Below are positions 17,370-26,438 of a stretch of DNA of 64,000 nucleotides, in pieces. Source of the stretch: Bacteroidota bacterium (GTDB lineage: Bacteria > Bacteroidota > Ignavibacteria > Ignavibacteriales > Ignavibacteriaceae); the NCBI GenBank assembly GCA_021777835.1, contig JAJYDC010000001.1, forward strand, positions 124,001 through 188,000, written 5' to 3'. Position numbers and translations under genes: made by a program. The notes under the pieces are model-generated. The model was not told where the DNA came from. It ran no database searches and worked only from the letters and a program-made list of their open reading frames with translations. The number at the start of each line of letters is the position of its first letter. Within the stretch, counting starts at the first letter, position 1.

Positions 17370-17747
17370 TTTATTGGATAGTTTATAGGGTTGGAAGTCA
17401 TTTGTCTTTATTTCCACTGCTTTAGATGAATAACGTGGAAATTGAAGTAAATGGGCTCTTATAACAAATATACTAAACACTTATTCTTGAAGCAAAAAAG
17501 AGAGAGGTACTTTCGGAAAAGTACAGTAAACTTTGGATTATAAAGTGCAGAGGAAAGGAATTATTCGTAGAGGCAAAATGATTTCGCCTAAGCCGGATAA
17601 ATGTTCATTTAGAAATCAACGAGTCTGAATACTTATTGTGTGAATGGCGTTTTGAGTAATTATCGATTTCCTATAATTATAGAATTATTTGGATATTTAA
17701 AAGGAAAATCTATTATATTTAAGAAGTAATTTTTAGTGATGGTGAGC

Positions 17748-17808
17748 TAGCGATCCGAAGGTAGTGAAAAACCGGCTATCCGAAAATGATATTCAAAAAT
17801 ATATTCGG
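17748..17808 (+). other. Possible structured 5' leader before the membrane protein gene
   Basis: Short complementary blocks follow one another: TAGC (17748-17751) with GCTA (17775-17778), GGT (17760-17762) with ACC (17771-17773), and CCGAA (17780-17784) with TTCGG (17804-17808). They end 19 bases before the ATG at 17828. The stems are short. I cannot match it to a known riboswitch class. Confidence 0.25.
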
Positions 17809-17827
17809 GAAAAAATGAGGGATTTAC

Positions 17828-18400
17828 ATGGCTACTAAATATAACCGGATGTTTACTTCAATAATAATAGAAGCAATTACTTTTTTGTCTATTGGAATGC
17901 TGTTTGCCGGTAAATTTATTTTTGATATTCATTCAAGTACTTTCACCTATATAATATTTGGAATAGCTTCAATTCTTTTAATTAATATCTTTGAATATAT
18001 TTCATTTAGGAACTTCGTAATCACGGCGATTGTTTTTGCAATAATTTTTATAATAGCATATTACAATAATTACGTGCCTCTATATTCAGTTAGAAACTTA
18101 TTGTGGTTTTTATTTATTGGCTTTTCAATTTATTACTCTTCAAAATTTCTTACGCAGGAAAAATACAAAACTAGAAGATTTCTCGGCATTGCTGTTTGGA
18201 TGATAAACTTTGCAGTAATTTATCTAGTAATGACTTTAATTAACACATATGCGTTTAAGTTTTATGATTCTGCGATGATAAATCAGTTCTTGATCATTGC
18301 ATTTAATATGGGCACGTCAATGGGGTTAGGAATTGGAATCGGTTACGAAGTCTCGAGGAGATATTTAAGAGATGCTAATACAAAGAAGGTTGTTGAATAA
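17828..18400 (+). CDS. Unknown integral membrane protein, about six helices
   Basis: Not recognised. The 190 residues contain about six hydrophobic segments, at roughly 10-31, 38-58, 62-80, 88-106, 118-140 and 152-172, with a short basic C-terminal tail. No enzyme motif is visible. A GAGGGA sequence at 17816-17821 sits 6 bases before the ATG. It is followed by a zinc-ribbon gene and a cupin gene on the same strand, and may share their transcript, which would end at the terminator at 19287. Confidence 0.65.
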   Translation: MATKYNRMFTSIIIEAITFLSIGMLFAGKFIFDIHSSTFTYIIFGIASILLINIFEYISFRNFVITAIVFAIIFIIAYYNNYVPLYSVRNLLWFLFIGFSIYYSSKFLTQEKYKTRRFLGIAVWMINFAVIYLVMTLINTYAFKFYDSAMINQFLIIAFNMGTSMGLGIGIGYEVSRRYLRDANTKKVVE

Positions 18401-18526
18401 GATTTATTTATTGATTGGAATTTGCGGTAAGAAATTGTCAGAATATACAAAATATGTATTTGGATTTTTTAATGAAGGAAACGAAAACCAAGTAAATTCA
18501 TTTGAAAACAGAACTAGGAGGGAAAA

Positions 18527-18871
18527 ATGTTTTGTCCGAAATGCAGATCAGAATATAGGGAAGGATACACTATGTGTATCGATTGCGAAGTCGATCTTGT
18601 TGAATCATTAGAGGATATAACAAAAATTCATAAAGATAAGGAAAGGTCTCAAGAAAATATAGCTTTTGTACCTGTGCTAATGATACATAAAGTTCAGAAT
18701 ATTCCTGTAGTAAAGCAAATACTTGAAGAGAGGTGGATTCAGTATTATTTCCTTGAAAGCGGAGACATTTTAAATCCAAATATATTAATGGTACGTGAAG
18801 ACCAAGTGCCTTCAGTAATAGAACTATTAAAAAACTATGGGGTTAGTTATTTAATGCACACTACAATATAA
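18527..18871 (+). CDS. Small zinc-ribbon protein with DUF2007-like domain
   Basis: A 114-residue protein. The N-terminus CPKC-x12-CIDC (MFCPKCRSEYREGYTMCIDC) is a four-cysteine zinc ribbon. The C-terminal 65 residues (VLMIHKVQNIPVVKQILEER through the VREDQVPSVIELLKNYG helix) fit the DUF2007 putative signal-transducing fold, related to the ACT-like or GlnB-like alpha/beta sandwich. Function unknown. An AGGAGGG ribosome-binding site at 18516 gives the ATG at 18527; a longer overlapping ORF starting at 18372 in another frame is a shadow. Confidence 0.75.
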   Translation: MFCPKCRSEYREGYTMCIDCEVDLVESLEDITKIHKDKERSQENIAFVPVLMIHKVQNIPVVKQILEERWIQYYFLESGDILNPNILMVREDQVPSVIELLKNYGVSYLMHTTI

Positions 18872-18896
18872 GAATCATAATATAAGGAAGAGAATA

Positions 18897-19259
18897 TTGC
18901 CGAAAGTAATAAATAGCCCATCCATAATAAAGTCAGCAGGCAACAAGCCAAAGATCATAGAGGAATATTTCGGTCGAGTTAATTCAAAAACTTCGTCGGT
19001 AAGTATAGCAAGAATGAAAAGCCCAGGTGGATGGATAGAACCAGGTCAAACGCCCGAATTCGATGAATATACCGTAGTACTAAGGGGAACACTGCGTGTG
19101 AATTCGAAAGATGGATTTGTTGATGTAAAAGAGGGCGAAGGTATCTTAATTTCAAAAGGAGAGTGGGTTCAATATAGTACTCCGGATGAAAGCGGTGCAG
19201 AATACATTGCAGTATGCCTTCCTGCTTTTTCACCGGATACAGTAAACAGAGACGAATAA
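18897..19259 (+). CDS. Small cupin-domain protein
   Basis: A 120-residue single cupin barrel. The region GGWIEPGQTPEFDEYTVVLRGTL holds the first cupin motif, with EFDEYT supplying acidic ligands where two histidines are common, and VKEGEGILISKGEWVQYSTP is the second. This pattern resembles EutQ-like cupins. The ligand and reaction are unknown. The start is TTG at 18897 with GGAAGAG a few bases upstream; no ATG occurs before the barrel. It is the last gene before a strong two-way terminator. Confidence 0.78.
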   Translation: MPKVINSPSIIKSAGNKPKIIEEYFGRVNSKTSSVSIARMKSPGGWIEPGQTPEFDEYTVVLRGTLRVNSKDGFVDVKEGEGILISKGEWVQYSTPDESGAEYIAVCLPAFSPDTVNRDE

Positions 19260-19286
19260 TCAAATATTAACAATGTAATAATAAAT

Positions 19287-19320
19287 AAAACTCCCGCTTA
19301 TAAAGCGGGAGTTTTATTTT
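19287..19320. terminator. Strong bidirectional terminator
   Basis: AAAACTCCCGCTT (19287-19299), loop ATA, AAGCGGGAGTTTT (19303-19315): a perfect 13-bp stem with T-rich ends on both strands, between the converging cupin and T9SS protein genes. Confidence 0.93.
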
Positions 19321-19357
19321 AAATAGCCCCTAATTATACAGAGTGTGGAATATAATC

Positions 19358-21244
19358 CTATTTAGACAATATCATTTTCTTAACGGAAACAAAGTTATCT
19401 GTTTGAAGACGATAGAGATATACTCCTGAAGCAAATCTGCTAGCGTCGAATGAGTAGTTATATTGCCCTGCGCTTAAGTTTTTATTTACCAAAGTAGCGA
19501 CTTTTTGTCCCAAAACATTAAATATATCCAAAGTAACATGAGTTGAATAAGGGACAGAGAAACCAATTATTGTGCTTGGATTAAATGGATTAGGATAATT
19601 GTTTTCCAAGACAAAATTTGATGGTGTATTGCTAACATGAGATTTTACCGCAGTTACAGATTGAGTCATGGTGAAATTAGATACTGTGGTTGAACCAGAA
19701 TTAGGGTCATAAGTAGTTGTTTGGTTCTGGCTACTGTAGGTAGAAATACTTGCAACAACGGTATAGTTTCCTTGAGCAAGACCAGAAATAGTGTATGATC
19801 CATTAGCGTCTGTAACAGCCGAGCCGACAGTTTCACCTGTTGAATCTTTTAATGTTACTAGTACGCCTGCTAAAGGTGTGCCTTTATCAGAATGTATATC
19901 ACCAATAACATCGCCGCCAAAGACTGAATTATTATTCGTGATTAAAACAGCATTCAAATTATTAACTGTATCATTGACCACTACAGAGGTAGCACTTTCC
20001 CATTTATCAGCATTAAGATAAAATTGGGGTTCATATCCTTTTGCATAGAACATAAGGTAGTATGTACCTTGAGCCAATTCTCTAATCGAATAATTACCAT
20101 TGGAATCAGATATAGCGACACGAGATTGTCCTGAAGCTGAATCAAATGCAGTAACGAAAGCGTTTTTAATTCCCATACCGGCAGAATCGGTTACGGTACC
20201 ACTAATAGAGAATTTATTATTAGTATCAGCCTGTACAAGACTAAAGTTTAGATTAGAAAAAGTTGTATCATTAAAAGCTCTTAGGACGGTAGCATCAAAG
20301 AAAGCATCTTGGTTATTATAAAATTGTAATTTGTAACCTTCCTTATGAGCAGCGATCATGAAAGAGCTAATAGTTTGAGAAAGGCTGTCAAGAGTAATTG
20401 AAAAATTTCCATTGGCATCTGTTCTTGTTGAAGCTAAAAGGGCTCTATCGCCATGATCTTCTCCTGCTGCAGTTAAAATATCAATTCTAGCAGAGTCAAT
20501 CGGGGTAGAAGTGGTAGATTGAACATTTCCGCTAAAGGTGATTGTATGTTTCATTCCAATATGCTGCGGAATTTCAAAACTAATGTTATCCATAGGTTCC
20601 ATTCCATTAACATTAATTATTTTTGCTTGAGAAATTGATGGTGCATTTTCATAATACTCGTGGAAGAAAGCCGCAGAGTCATTCATAGAAACTGTACATG
20701 ATACATAATATTGACCGGCGGGAACTTTAGCGCTGTAAAAGCCCATAGAATCAGTAGTAGCAAAAACATTAGGAGTAGTATTGCTCAAACTAATGAATTC
20801 AATAATAGCTTGAGAAATAGGTGTATCGGATTCATCAAACTTAACCCTACCTGATAAAGTTTCGCCTGAAGCGGAAAGAGTATCATGAAGATAAAGATTT
20901 ATAGATGAATTCATGTCTTCAAAATCAAGTCCTTGTCTTACTAAAGTAGTATAACCTGATGCAGAGCAAAAGATAACATAATTTGCATTTTTAATTCCGC
21001 CAATTACAAATGCTCCGGTTGAATCGGTAGTAGCGCTATAAAAGGTAGAGTCTCCCAACATTGTAAAACTGTGCAGAGAAACGGTTGCATTTGCAATTGG
21101 AACACGAGGTGATTCATCATTGCTATTGGCAACGTAAACATGGCCTCTCAGAGTATCTTGCATCATCATTTGAGGATACTGCTTAGCAGCAAAGAGGAAA
21201 AAGATTAATGAAAGATAAAAAAAGGATTGTGTAAGTTTTTTCAT
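19358..21244 (-). CDS. T9SS-exported protein of repeated carboxypeptidase-regulatory-like domains
   Basis: A 628-residue extracellular or surface protein of unknown role. Signal peptide at 1-22, then about five beta-sandwich repeats of the CarboxypepD_reg type, each with a pattern like G-x-V-x-(D/S)-x(4)-P-(I/L)-x-x-A-x-(V/I), followed by TDSxGxFxI and GxYY: near residues 35, 135, 235, 350 and 445. The last 80 residues are a T9SS type A sorting domain: [35 protein letters not shown] and a terminal KKMILSK. No catalytic domain is visible, so adhesive or structural use is most likely. Confidence 0.88.
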   Translation of the reverse strand: MKKLTQSFFYLSLIFFLFAAKQYPQMMMQDTLRGHVYVANSNDESPRVPIANATVSLHSFTMLGDSTFYSATTDSTGAFVIGGIKNANYVIFCSASGYTTLVRQGLDFEDMNSSINLYLHDTLSASGETLSGRVKFDESDTPISQAIIEFISLSNTTPNVFATTDSMGFYSAKVPAGQYYVSCTVSMNDSAAFFHEYYENAPSISQAKIINVNGMEPMDNISFEIPQHIGMKHTITFSGNVQSTTSTPIDSARIDILTAAGEDHGDRALLASTRTDANGNFSITLDSLSQTISSFMIAAHKEGYKLQFYNNQDAFFDATVLRAFNDTTFSNLNFSLVQADTNNKFSISGTVTDSAGMGIKNAFVTAFDSASGQSRVAISDSNGNYSIRELAQGTYYLMFYAKGYEPQFYLNADKWESATSVVVNDTVNNLNAVLITNNNSVFGGDVIGDIHSDKGTPLAGVLVTLKDSTGETVGSAVTDANGSYTISGLAQGNYTVVASISTYSSQNQTTTYDPNSGSTTVSNFTMTQSVTAVKSHVSNTPSNFVLENNYPNPFNPSTIIGFSVPYSTHVTLDIFNVLGQKVATLVNKNLSAGQYNYSFDASRFASGVYLYRLQTDNFVSVKKMILSK

Positions 21245-21305
21245 TTTTAGATTCCTTAATTAGTTGATTATTTTTTACACATCGGGATAACCAAATGATA
21301 TGCCG

Positions 21306-21328
21306 CACTTTTATCTTGAGTAAAAGTG
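21306..21328. repeat. Hairpin in the 21245-21752 gap
   Basis: CACTTTTA (21306-21313) and TAAAAGTG (21321-21328), 8-base perfect arms around a 7-base loop. It lies about 60 bases upstream of the T9SS gene start. The remainder of this 508-base gap is AT-rich with no gene seen, apart from the dyads at 21658-21713. Confidence 0.4.
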
Positions 21329-21657
21329 TGTCAAGGGCTTCATTTTTGAACAAAAACAAATGTTTTTTGAGAAATGATTAGGGTTAGTTGAAAAATGATT
21401 GATAAAAAGATTCGTATCAAACGAATAAAATTCGCAGGTACAGTTGGGGGAAATTTCAGATAAAAGTAGGTTATATCGTTCTACATTTATCAATTACTTC
21501 TTATCATTAGAAAAAATTTTTCAAAATTGGGAAATGTTAAAGGCAAATGTATAGTAGGCAAGGATTTTTGTAGATAAATAAATGACTTACAGCGATATAT
21601 AAGAGAACAAAATGGCACGCTTTATGGTTGTCATATAAATCAGTTTTATTACATAAT

Positions 21658-21713
21658 AAAGAATTACAAAAATAATTCTTTGACAAGAATTGAAAGGTTT
21701 AAAACTTTCAATT
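21658..21713 (+). promoter_or_regulatory. Two tandem dyads upstream of maeB
   Basis: AAAGAATTA-N6-TAATTCTTT (21658-21681) and AATTGAAAG-N8-CTTTCAATT (21688-21713) are both perfect 9-base-arm inverted repeats, six bases apart and ending 39 bases before the maeB start. A TTGACA hexamer (21680-21685) lies between them. Two operators for one dimeric regulator, or one operator plus a promoter-proximal hairpin, are the likely readings. Confidence 0.45.
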
Positions 21714-21752
21714 ACTTTTATATGATAGAAAGTAAACATAGAGGGAACAAAA

Positions 21753-24011
21753 ATGAAAATTCGAGTTGAAGATGCACTTGATTACCACAGTCAAGGTAGG
21801 AAAGGCAAAATTGAAGTTGTTTCTACAAAGCCCTGTCTAACTTCAAGGGATCTATCATTAGCATACACTCCAGGCGTAGCGGAACCATGCAGGGAAATTG
21901 AAAAGAATCCAGACGACGTATACAAATACACGGCAAAAGGAAACTTGGTAGCTGTAGTGTCAAACGGAACAGCAGTATTGGGTTTAGGAGATATAGGACC
22001 AGCCGCAGGTAAACCAGTTATGGAAGGTAAAGGAGTTTTATTCAAAAGATTTGCAGATATAGATGTTTTCGATTTAGAGCTTAAAAGTAAGGACCCAAAG
22101 GAAATTATTAGAGCAGTTCAGCTTCTAGAACCAACGTTCGGCGGAATAAATTTAGAAGATATAAAAGCTCCGGAGTGTTTTGAGATTGAAGAGACATTAA
22201 AAGAGACGATGAACATACCTGTATTTCATGATGATCAACATGGGACGGCAATTATTTCGTGTGCGGCTTTAATAAATGCAGCGGAAGTAGCAGGGAAAAA
22301 GTTAGCAGATTTAAAGATAGTAGTAAACGGTGCAGGCGCTGCAGCAATTTCATGCTGCAAATTATATGTACGTGCAGGCGCATCGCTTGAAAATATAGTA
22401 ATGTTTGATACAAAAGGCTGTTTGACTAAAAAAAGGACAGACCTGAATAAATACAAACAAGGTTTTGCAACGGACAAAGAATATTCATCATTAAAAGAAG
22501 CGATGACAGGTGCAGATGTATTTGTAGGGCTTTCAATAGGCGGAATTGTTAAAAAAGACATGATAAAAGTAATGGCACCGAATCCAATTGTGTTTGCTAT
22601 GGCAAATCCTGATCCAGAAATAATGTATGACGAAGCCGTAAGTGTAAGAGACGATATTATTATGGCTACAGGTAGAAGTGATTTTCCTAATCAAGTAAAC
22701 AACGTATTAGGATTTCCATTTATATTTAGAGGGGCGTTAGACGTAAGAGCATCAGCTATAAACGAAGAGATGAAAATGGCTGCAGTGCGAGCGTTGGCGG
22801 AATTGGCTAAGAAGAAAGTTCCTGAAATGGTTATTAATGCATACGGAGGATCTGACTTTAAATTTGGTAAGGAATATATAATACCAAAGCCATTTGACCC
22901 TCGCGTATTATGGTTTGTGGCGCCAGCAGTTGCGAAAGCTGCAATAGCAACAGGAGTAGCAAGAATACAGATAGATGATTGGGACGCTTATGAAGAGCAA
23001 TTAAAAGAAAGACTTGGCTTGTCAAAGGAAATAATTCGAGTAGCCATTCATAAAGCACAAAAGAATCCTCGACGAGTTGTTTATCCTGAAGGCGAGGAAG
23101 AAAAAATTATTAGAGCGGCACATGTTTCTTTCAGTGATAATATTGCAAAGCCGATACTCTTAGGCAATAAGGCAATAATTAAGAAGAACATCGAAAACCT
23201 TGGGTACGATCAAAAAGAGTTTGAAGTTTATGATCCGGAGAACTGCGAGAGAGGACCAAAATATGCTTCAGAGTTTTACGCAAAGCGCTATCGCAAAGGA
23301 GCTACTCTGAAAGAAGCAAGCGAATTGATGAAAAATTCAGTTTACTACGGGTCAATGATGGTAGAGAAAAATGATGCAGATGCAATGATTTGCGGACTAA
23401 CTTCAAATTATCCTAATACAATAAAGCCAGCATTGCAATGCATCGGAATAAAGGAGGGCTTAAAAGTCGTTTCAGGATTATATATAGTTGTAACGAAAAA
23501 AGATGTTTTCTTTTTTGCTGATACAACAGTAAATGTTAATCCGACTTCAAGTGAGCTTGCTGAAATAGCAATATCTGCTGCGGACACAGCTAGAGCTTTT
23601 GATGTTGAGCCAAAAGTAGCGATGCTATCATTCAGTAACTTTGGTTCGGCAAAATATCCCGAGACCACAAAAGTTAAGGATGCAGTTAAAATAGTACATA
23701 CATTAAGACCAGATTTAATTGTTGACGGAGAAATGCAGGCGGATACAGCAGTGATGACGCAAATACTAGAAAATGATTATCCGTTCAGCGTGCTAAAGAG
23801 CAAGGCGAACATTTTAATATTTCCGGATTTGAATTCAGGAAACATCGCTTACAAATTGATGGCAAGAATAGGAGAAGCAACAGTAATAGGCCCGGTATTA
23901 ATGGGAATGAAGAAGCCTGTGCACGTTCTGCAAAGAGGTGCCACGGTAGATGATATAATTAATATGACAGCAATTGCTGTACTAGAAGCTAACAGAAAAT
24001 TAAAGGTATAA
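21753..24011 (+). CDS. maeB: NADP-dependent malic enzyme with phosphotransacetylase-like domain
   Basis: Decarboxylates malate to pyruvate with NADP reduction. The first 430 residues or so are the malic enzyme proper: YTPGVAEPC near 36, the [16 protein letters not shown] metal/substrate segment near 90, DDQHGTA near 160 and GAGAAAISC for NADP. Residues from about 430 on are a phosphotransacetylase-like domain (ending in [21 protein letters not shown]). In MaeB proteins this domain binds acetyl-CoA as a regulator and does not act as an enzyme. The 752-residue length is standard. The Nfn genes start 11 bases after the stop, which ties NADPH production to electron bifurcation. Confidence 0.96.
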   Translation: MKIRVEDALDYHSQGRKGKIEVVSTKPCLTSRDLSLAYTPGVAEPCREIEKNPDDVYKYTAKGNLVAVVSNGTAVLGLGDIGPAAGKPVMEGKGVLFKRFADIDVFDLELKSKDPKEIIRAVQLLEPTFGGINLEDIKAPECFEIEETLKETMNIPVFHDDQHGTAIISCAALINAAEVAGKKLADLKIVVNGAGAAAISCCKLYVRAGASLENIVMFDTKGCLTKKRTDLNKYKQGFATDKEYSSLKEAMTGADVFVGLSIGGIVKKDMIKVMAPNPIVFAMANPDPEIMYDEAVSVRDDIIMATGRSDFPNQVNNVLGFPFIFRGALDVRASAINEEMKMAAVRALAELAKKKVPEMVINAYGGSDFKFGKEYIIPKPFDPRVLWFVAPAVAKAAIATGVARIQIDDWDAYEEQLKERLGLSKEIIRVAIHKAQKNPRRVVYPEGEEEKIIRAAHVSFSDNIAKPILLGNKAIIKKNIENLGYDQKEFEVYDPENCERGPKYASEFYAKRYRKGATLKEASELMKNSVYYGSMMVEKNDADAMICGLTSNYPNTIKPALQCIGIKEGLKVVSGLYIVVTKKDVFFFADTTVNVNPTSSELAEIAISAADTARAFDVEPKVAMLSFSNFGSAKYPETTKVKDAVKIVHTLRPDLIVDGEMQADTAVMTQILENDYPFSVLKSKANILIFPDLNSGNIAYKLMARIGEATVIGPVLMGMKKPVHVLQRGATVDDIINMTAIAVLEANRKLKV

Positions 24012-24022
24012 TCGGAAGAAAA

Positions 24023-24883
24023 ATGTATAAAATTATTGATGCAGAATTTATTGCGCCCAATGTAAGGAAAATTATTATTGAGGCGCCTAAAATTGCAAAG
24101 AAAAGAAAAGCGGGTCAGTTTGTTATAGTTAGGGTAAATGATCACGGAGAAAGGATTCCGCTTACTATATCAGATTCCAATCTTGAAGAAGGTACAATAA
24201 CTCTTATAGTGCAAGGTATTGGTTGGACGACGCAAGAGCTAAATAGTTTAGTTGCCGGAGATTTCATTTTGGATGTTGTAGGACCATTAGGTAAGGCATC
24301 GCACATTGAAAAATTTGGTACTGCTGTGAGTATCGGCGGCGGAGTAGGTACAGCAATAGCATATCCGACAGCAGTTGCATTGAAGCAAGCCGGTAATTAT
24401 ACGATATCGATTATTGGCGGGCGTTCAAAGGAATATGTAATACTTGAAAATGAAATGAATAAGGTATGCGATGAAGTATTTGTAACAACGGATGACGGAA
24501 GCTATGGATATCCAGGGTTTGTAACGACCAAACTTCAAGAACTGATAGATGCAAAGAGGAAAATCGATTTTGTTCTAGCTATAGGACCTATTCCAATGAT
24601 GAAGGCGATTGCCGAAGTAACAAGGAAGTATAAAATAAAGACAGTTGTAAGTTTAAATCCAATTATGGTTGACGGAACGGGGATGTGCGGTGGATGCCGC
24701 GCAACAGTAGATGACAAAACTGTTTTTGTATGTGTCGACGGACCAGAATTCGATGCACACAAAGTAGACTTTGCTACATTAGAACGTCGGAACAGAACGT
24801 ATCGTGAAGATGAAAAGGATGCATTACAAAGGCACTCATGTAAAAGCGAAGAAGCGATTCTTAAAGCTGTTAATGAGGGATGA
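24023..24883 (+). CDS. nfnA: NfnA-type FAD/[2Fe-2S] subunit (ferredoxin-NADP reductase-like)
   Basis: Small subunit of NADH-dependent reduced-ferredoxin:NADP+ oxidoreductase, which couples NADH and ferredoxin oxidation to NADP reduction or the reverse; the same family also contains sulfide/dihydroorotate dehydrogenase-like FAD proteins. The 286 residues show an FAD barrel (GERIPLTISD near 47), an NAD site (SIGGGVGTAIAYP near 104) and a C-terminal iron-sulfur site (GMCGGCR near 214, then VCVDGPEFD). Lies 11 bases after maeB and 42 bases before nfnB. The pairing with nfnB is what favours Nfn over a lone flavoprotein. Confidence 0.85.
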   Translation: MYKIIDAEFIAPNVRKIIIEAPKIAKKRKAGQFVIVRVNDHGERIPLTISDSNLEEGTITLIVQGIGWTTQELNSLVAGDFILDVVGPLGKASHIEKFGTAVSIGGGVGTAIAYPTAVALKQAGNYTISIIGGRSKEYVILENEMNKVCDEVFVTTDDGSYGYPGFVTTKLQELIDAKRKIDFVLAIGPIPMMKAIAEVTRKYKIKTVVSLNPIMVDGTGMCGGCRATVDDKTVFVCVDGPEFDAHKVDFATLERRNRTYREDEKDALQRHSCKSEEAILKAVNEG

Positions 24884-24925
24884 ATTGATGTTAAAATGTG
24901 AAACCAAAAACTACCGGAGAAATTG

Positions 24926-26347
24926 ATGCCTAAGTTATCAAATAAGGAAAGAATGAAGATCCAACGACAAGCAATGCCAGAGCAAGAAAGTGCTGTAAGA
25001 AGAAATAATTTTTCAGAAGTGAATCTTGGATTTACAGAAGAACTTGCAAGAATGGAAGCAGAGCGTTGCATACAATGTCCAAAGCCTACATGTATTGAAG
25101 GATGTCCAGTTGGCGTAAAGATAAAAGACTTCATTGCTCTAGTGGCAGAAGGCGAGTATTTGAAAGCGGCAGACAAAATAAAAGAAGACAATATGCTTCC
25201 GGCAATATGCGGCAGAGTATGTCCGCAAGAAGAACAATGCGAAGCAAAATGTGTTGTTGGTAAAAAAGGGGAATCAGTAGCAATAGGGAGATTAGAAAGA
25301 TTTGTAGCAGACTTTGAGCGTCAAACAGTTGGAATAAGGGAAGCTACGTTAAAGCCAAAGAGCGGTAAAAAGGTAGCAATTGTAGGAAGCGGTCCAGCGG
25401 GATTAGGTTGTGCCGGAGATTTAATACAGATGGGGCATGATGTAACAGTTTTTGAAGCGCTTCATGATTTAGGCGGGGTATTGATCTATGGAATTCCTGA
25501 ATTTAGGTTACCAAAAGATATAGTTAAAGCAGAAGTAGAGTCGCTCAAGAAACTTGGAGTTGATTTTCAGACAAATGCGGTAATTGGCTTAACTGATACA
25601 GTTGATGAGCTAATGTCAGACGGATATGATGCAGTATTTATTGCAGTAGGTGCGGGGTTACCATATTTTCTAAATATCAAAGGTGAAAATTATAACGGAG
25701 TATATTCAGCAAATGAATTTTTAACTCGTGTTAATTTAATGAAAGCGTATAAGTTTCCAGATTACGACACCCCGGTATTTCATGTGAAGGGAAAGAATGT
25801 AGCAGTCTTTGGCGGAGGCAACACAGCAATGGATGCTGTTAGAACAGCAAAAAGACTAGGTGCAAAGAATGCATATATAATATATCGTCGTTCGGATGCA
25901 GAGATGCCAGCAAGGAAAGAGGAAGTGCATCATGCAAAAGATGAAGGGATAGAATTTTTATTTTTAGCAAATCCATTAGAATTTTTAGGCGATTCTGATG
26001 GTTGGCTTACAAGCGTCAGACTTCAAAAGATGGAATTAGGAGAGCCTGATACATCCGGTAGAAGAAAGCCTATTCCGATTCAAGGTTCAGAATACATTTT
26101 AGATATTGACATGGCAGTTATAGCTATCGGTAACGGGTCGAATCCGATAATACAGAAAACAACTCCTGATCTGCAATACACAAAATGGGGAAACATTGTT
26201 GTGGATGAAAATACTATGAGAACTCCGAAGAAAGGGGTATTCGCCGGAGGAGACATAGTAACAGGCGGTGCTACAGTTATACTTGCTATGGGTGCGGGTA
26301 GAAAAGCAGCAGCGGCTATAAATGAGTTTCTTAATAGTTCCAATTGA
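24926..26347 (+). CDS. nfnB: NfnB-type large subunit (GltD-like)
   Basis: Large subunit partner of NfnA, in the NADPH-dependent glutamate synthase small-chain (GltD-like) family. The N-terminus holds two clusters of cysteines (CIQCPKPTCIEGC near residue 50 and CGRVCPQEEQCEAKC near 90) for [4Fe-4S] centres. GSGPAGLGCAGDLIQMG near 150 binds FAD and GGGNTAMDAVRTA near 290 binds NADP. The C-terminal GGDIVTGGATVILAMGAGR completes the flavin site. ATG at 24926 is preferred because GGAGA lies at a proper distance; an adjacent in-frame TTG is at 24923. It could also be annotated as a glutamate synthase subunit, but no GltB is present. Confidence 0.87.
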   Translation: MPKLSNKERMKIQRQAMPEQESAVRRNNFSEVNLGFTEELARMEAERCIQCPKPTCIEGCPVGVKIKDFIALVAEGEYLKAADKIKEDNMLPAICGRVCPQEEQCEAKCVVGKKGESVAIGRLERFVADFERQTVGIREATLKPKSGKKVAIVGSGPAGLGCAGDLIQMGHDVTVFEALHDLGGVLIYGIPEFRLPKDIVKAEVESLKKLGVDFQTNAVIGLTDTVDELMSDGYDAVFIAVGAGLPYFLNIKGENYNGVYSANEFLTRVNLMKAYKFPDYDTPVFHVKGKNVAVFGGGNTAMDAVRTAKRLGAKNAYIIYRRSDAEMPARKEEVHHAKDEGIEFLFLANPLEFLGDSDGWLTSVRLQKMELGEPDTSGRRKPIPIQGSEYILDIDMAVIAIGNGSNPIIQKTTPDLQYTKWGNIVVDENTMRTPKKGVFAGGDIVTGGATVILAMGAGRKAAAAINEFLNSSN

Positions 26348-26355
26348 AATTGACT

Positions 26356-26393
26356 ACATAAAAAGATAAGATCTCAATCTCATCGTTTTATGT
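26356..26393 (+). terminator. Hairpin at the end of the maeB-nfn unit
   Basis: ACATAAAA (26356-26363) pairs with TTTTATGT (26386-26393), and inside it GATAAGAT pairs with ATCTCATC around CTCA. Total stem is about 15 bp with two small bulges. There is no long T run after it, so termination may be partial; it separates the Nfn genes from the efflux operon. Confidence 0.5.
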
Positions 26394-26438
26394 GAACTGT
26401 TTAACTAACTTATTCCTAAAAAATAATAGGGGCTCTTT

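Noticed and set aside
18372-18611. 79-codon plus-strand ORF overlapping two genes
   Set aside because: It overlaps the end of the membrane protein and the start of the zinc-ribbon gene in another frame. The zinc-ribbon gene has the better start site and motifs.
24926-26347. Glutamate synthase small subunit (gltD)
   Set aside because: No large GltB subunit is present, and the FAD/2Fe-2S partner directly upstream points to Nfn.
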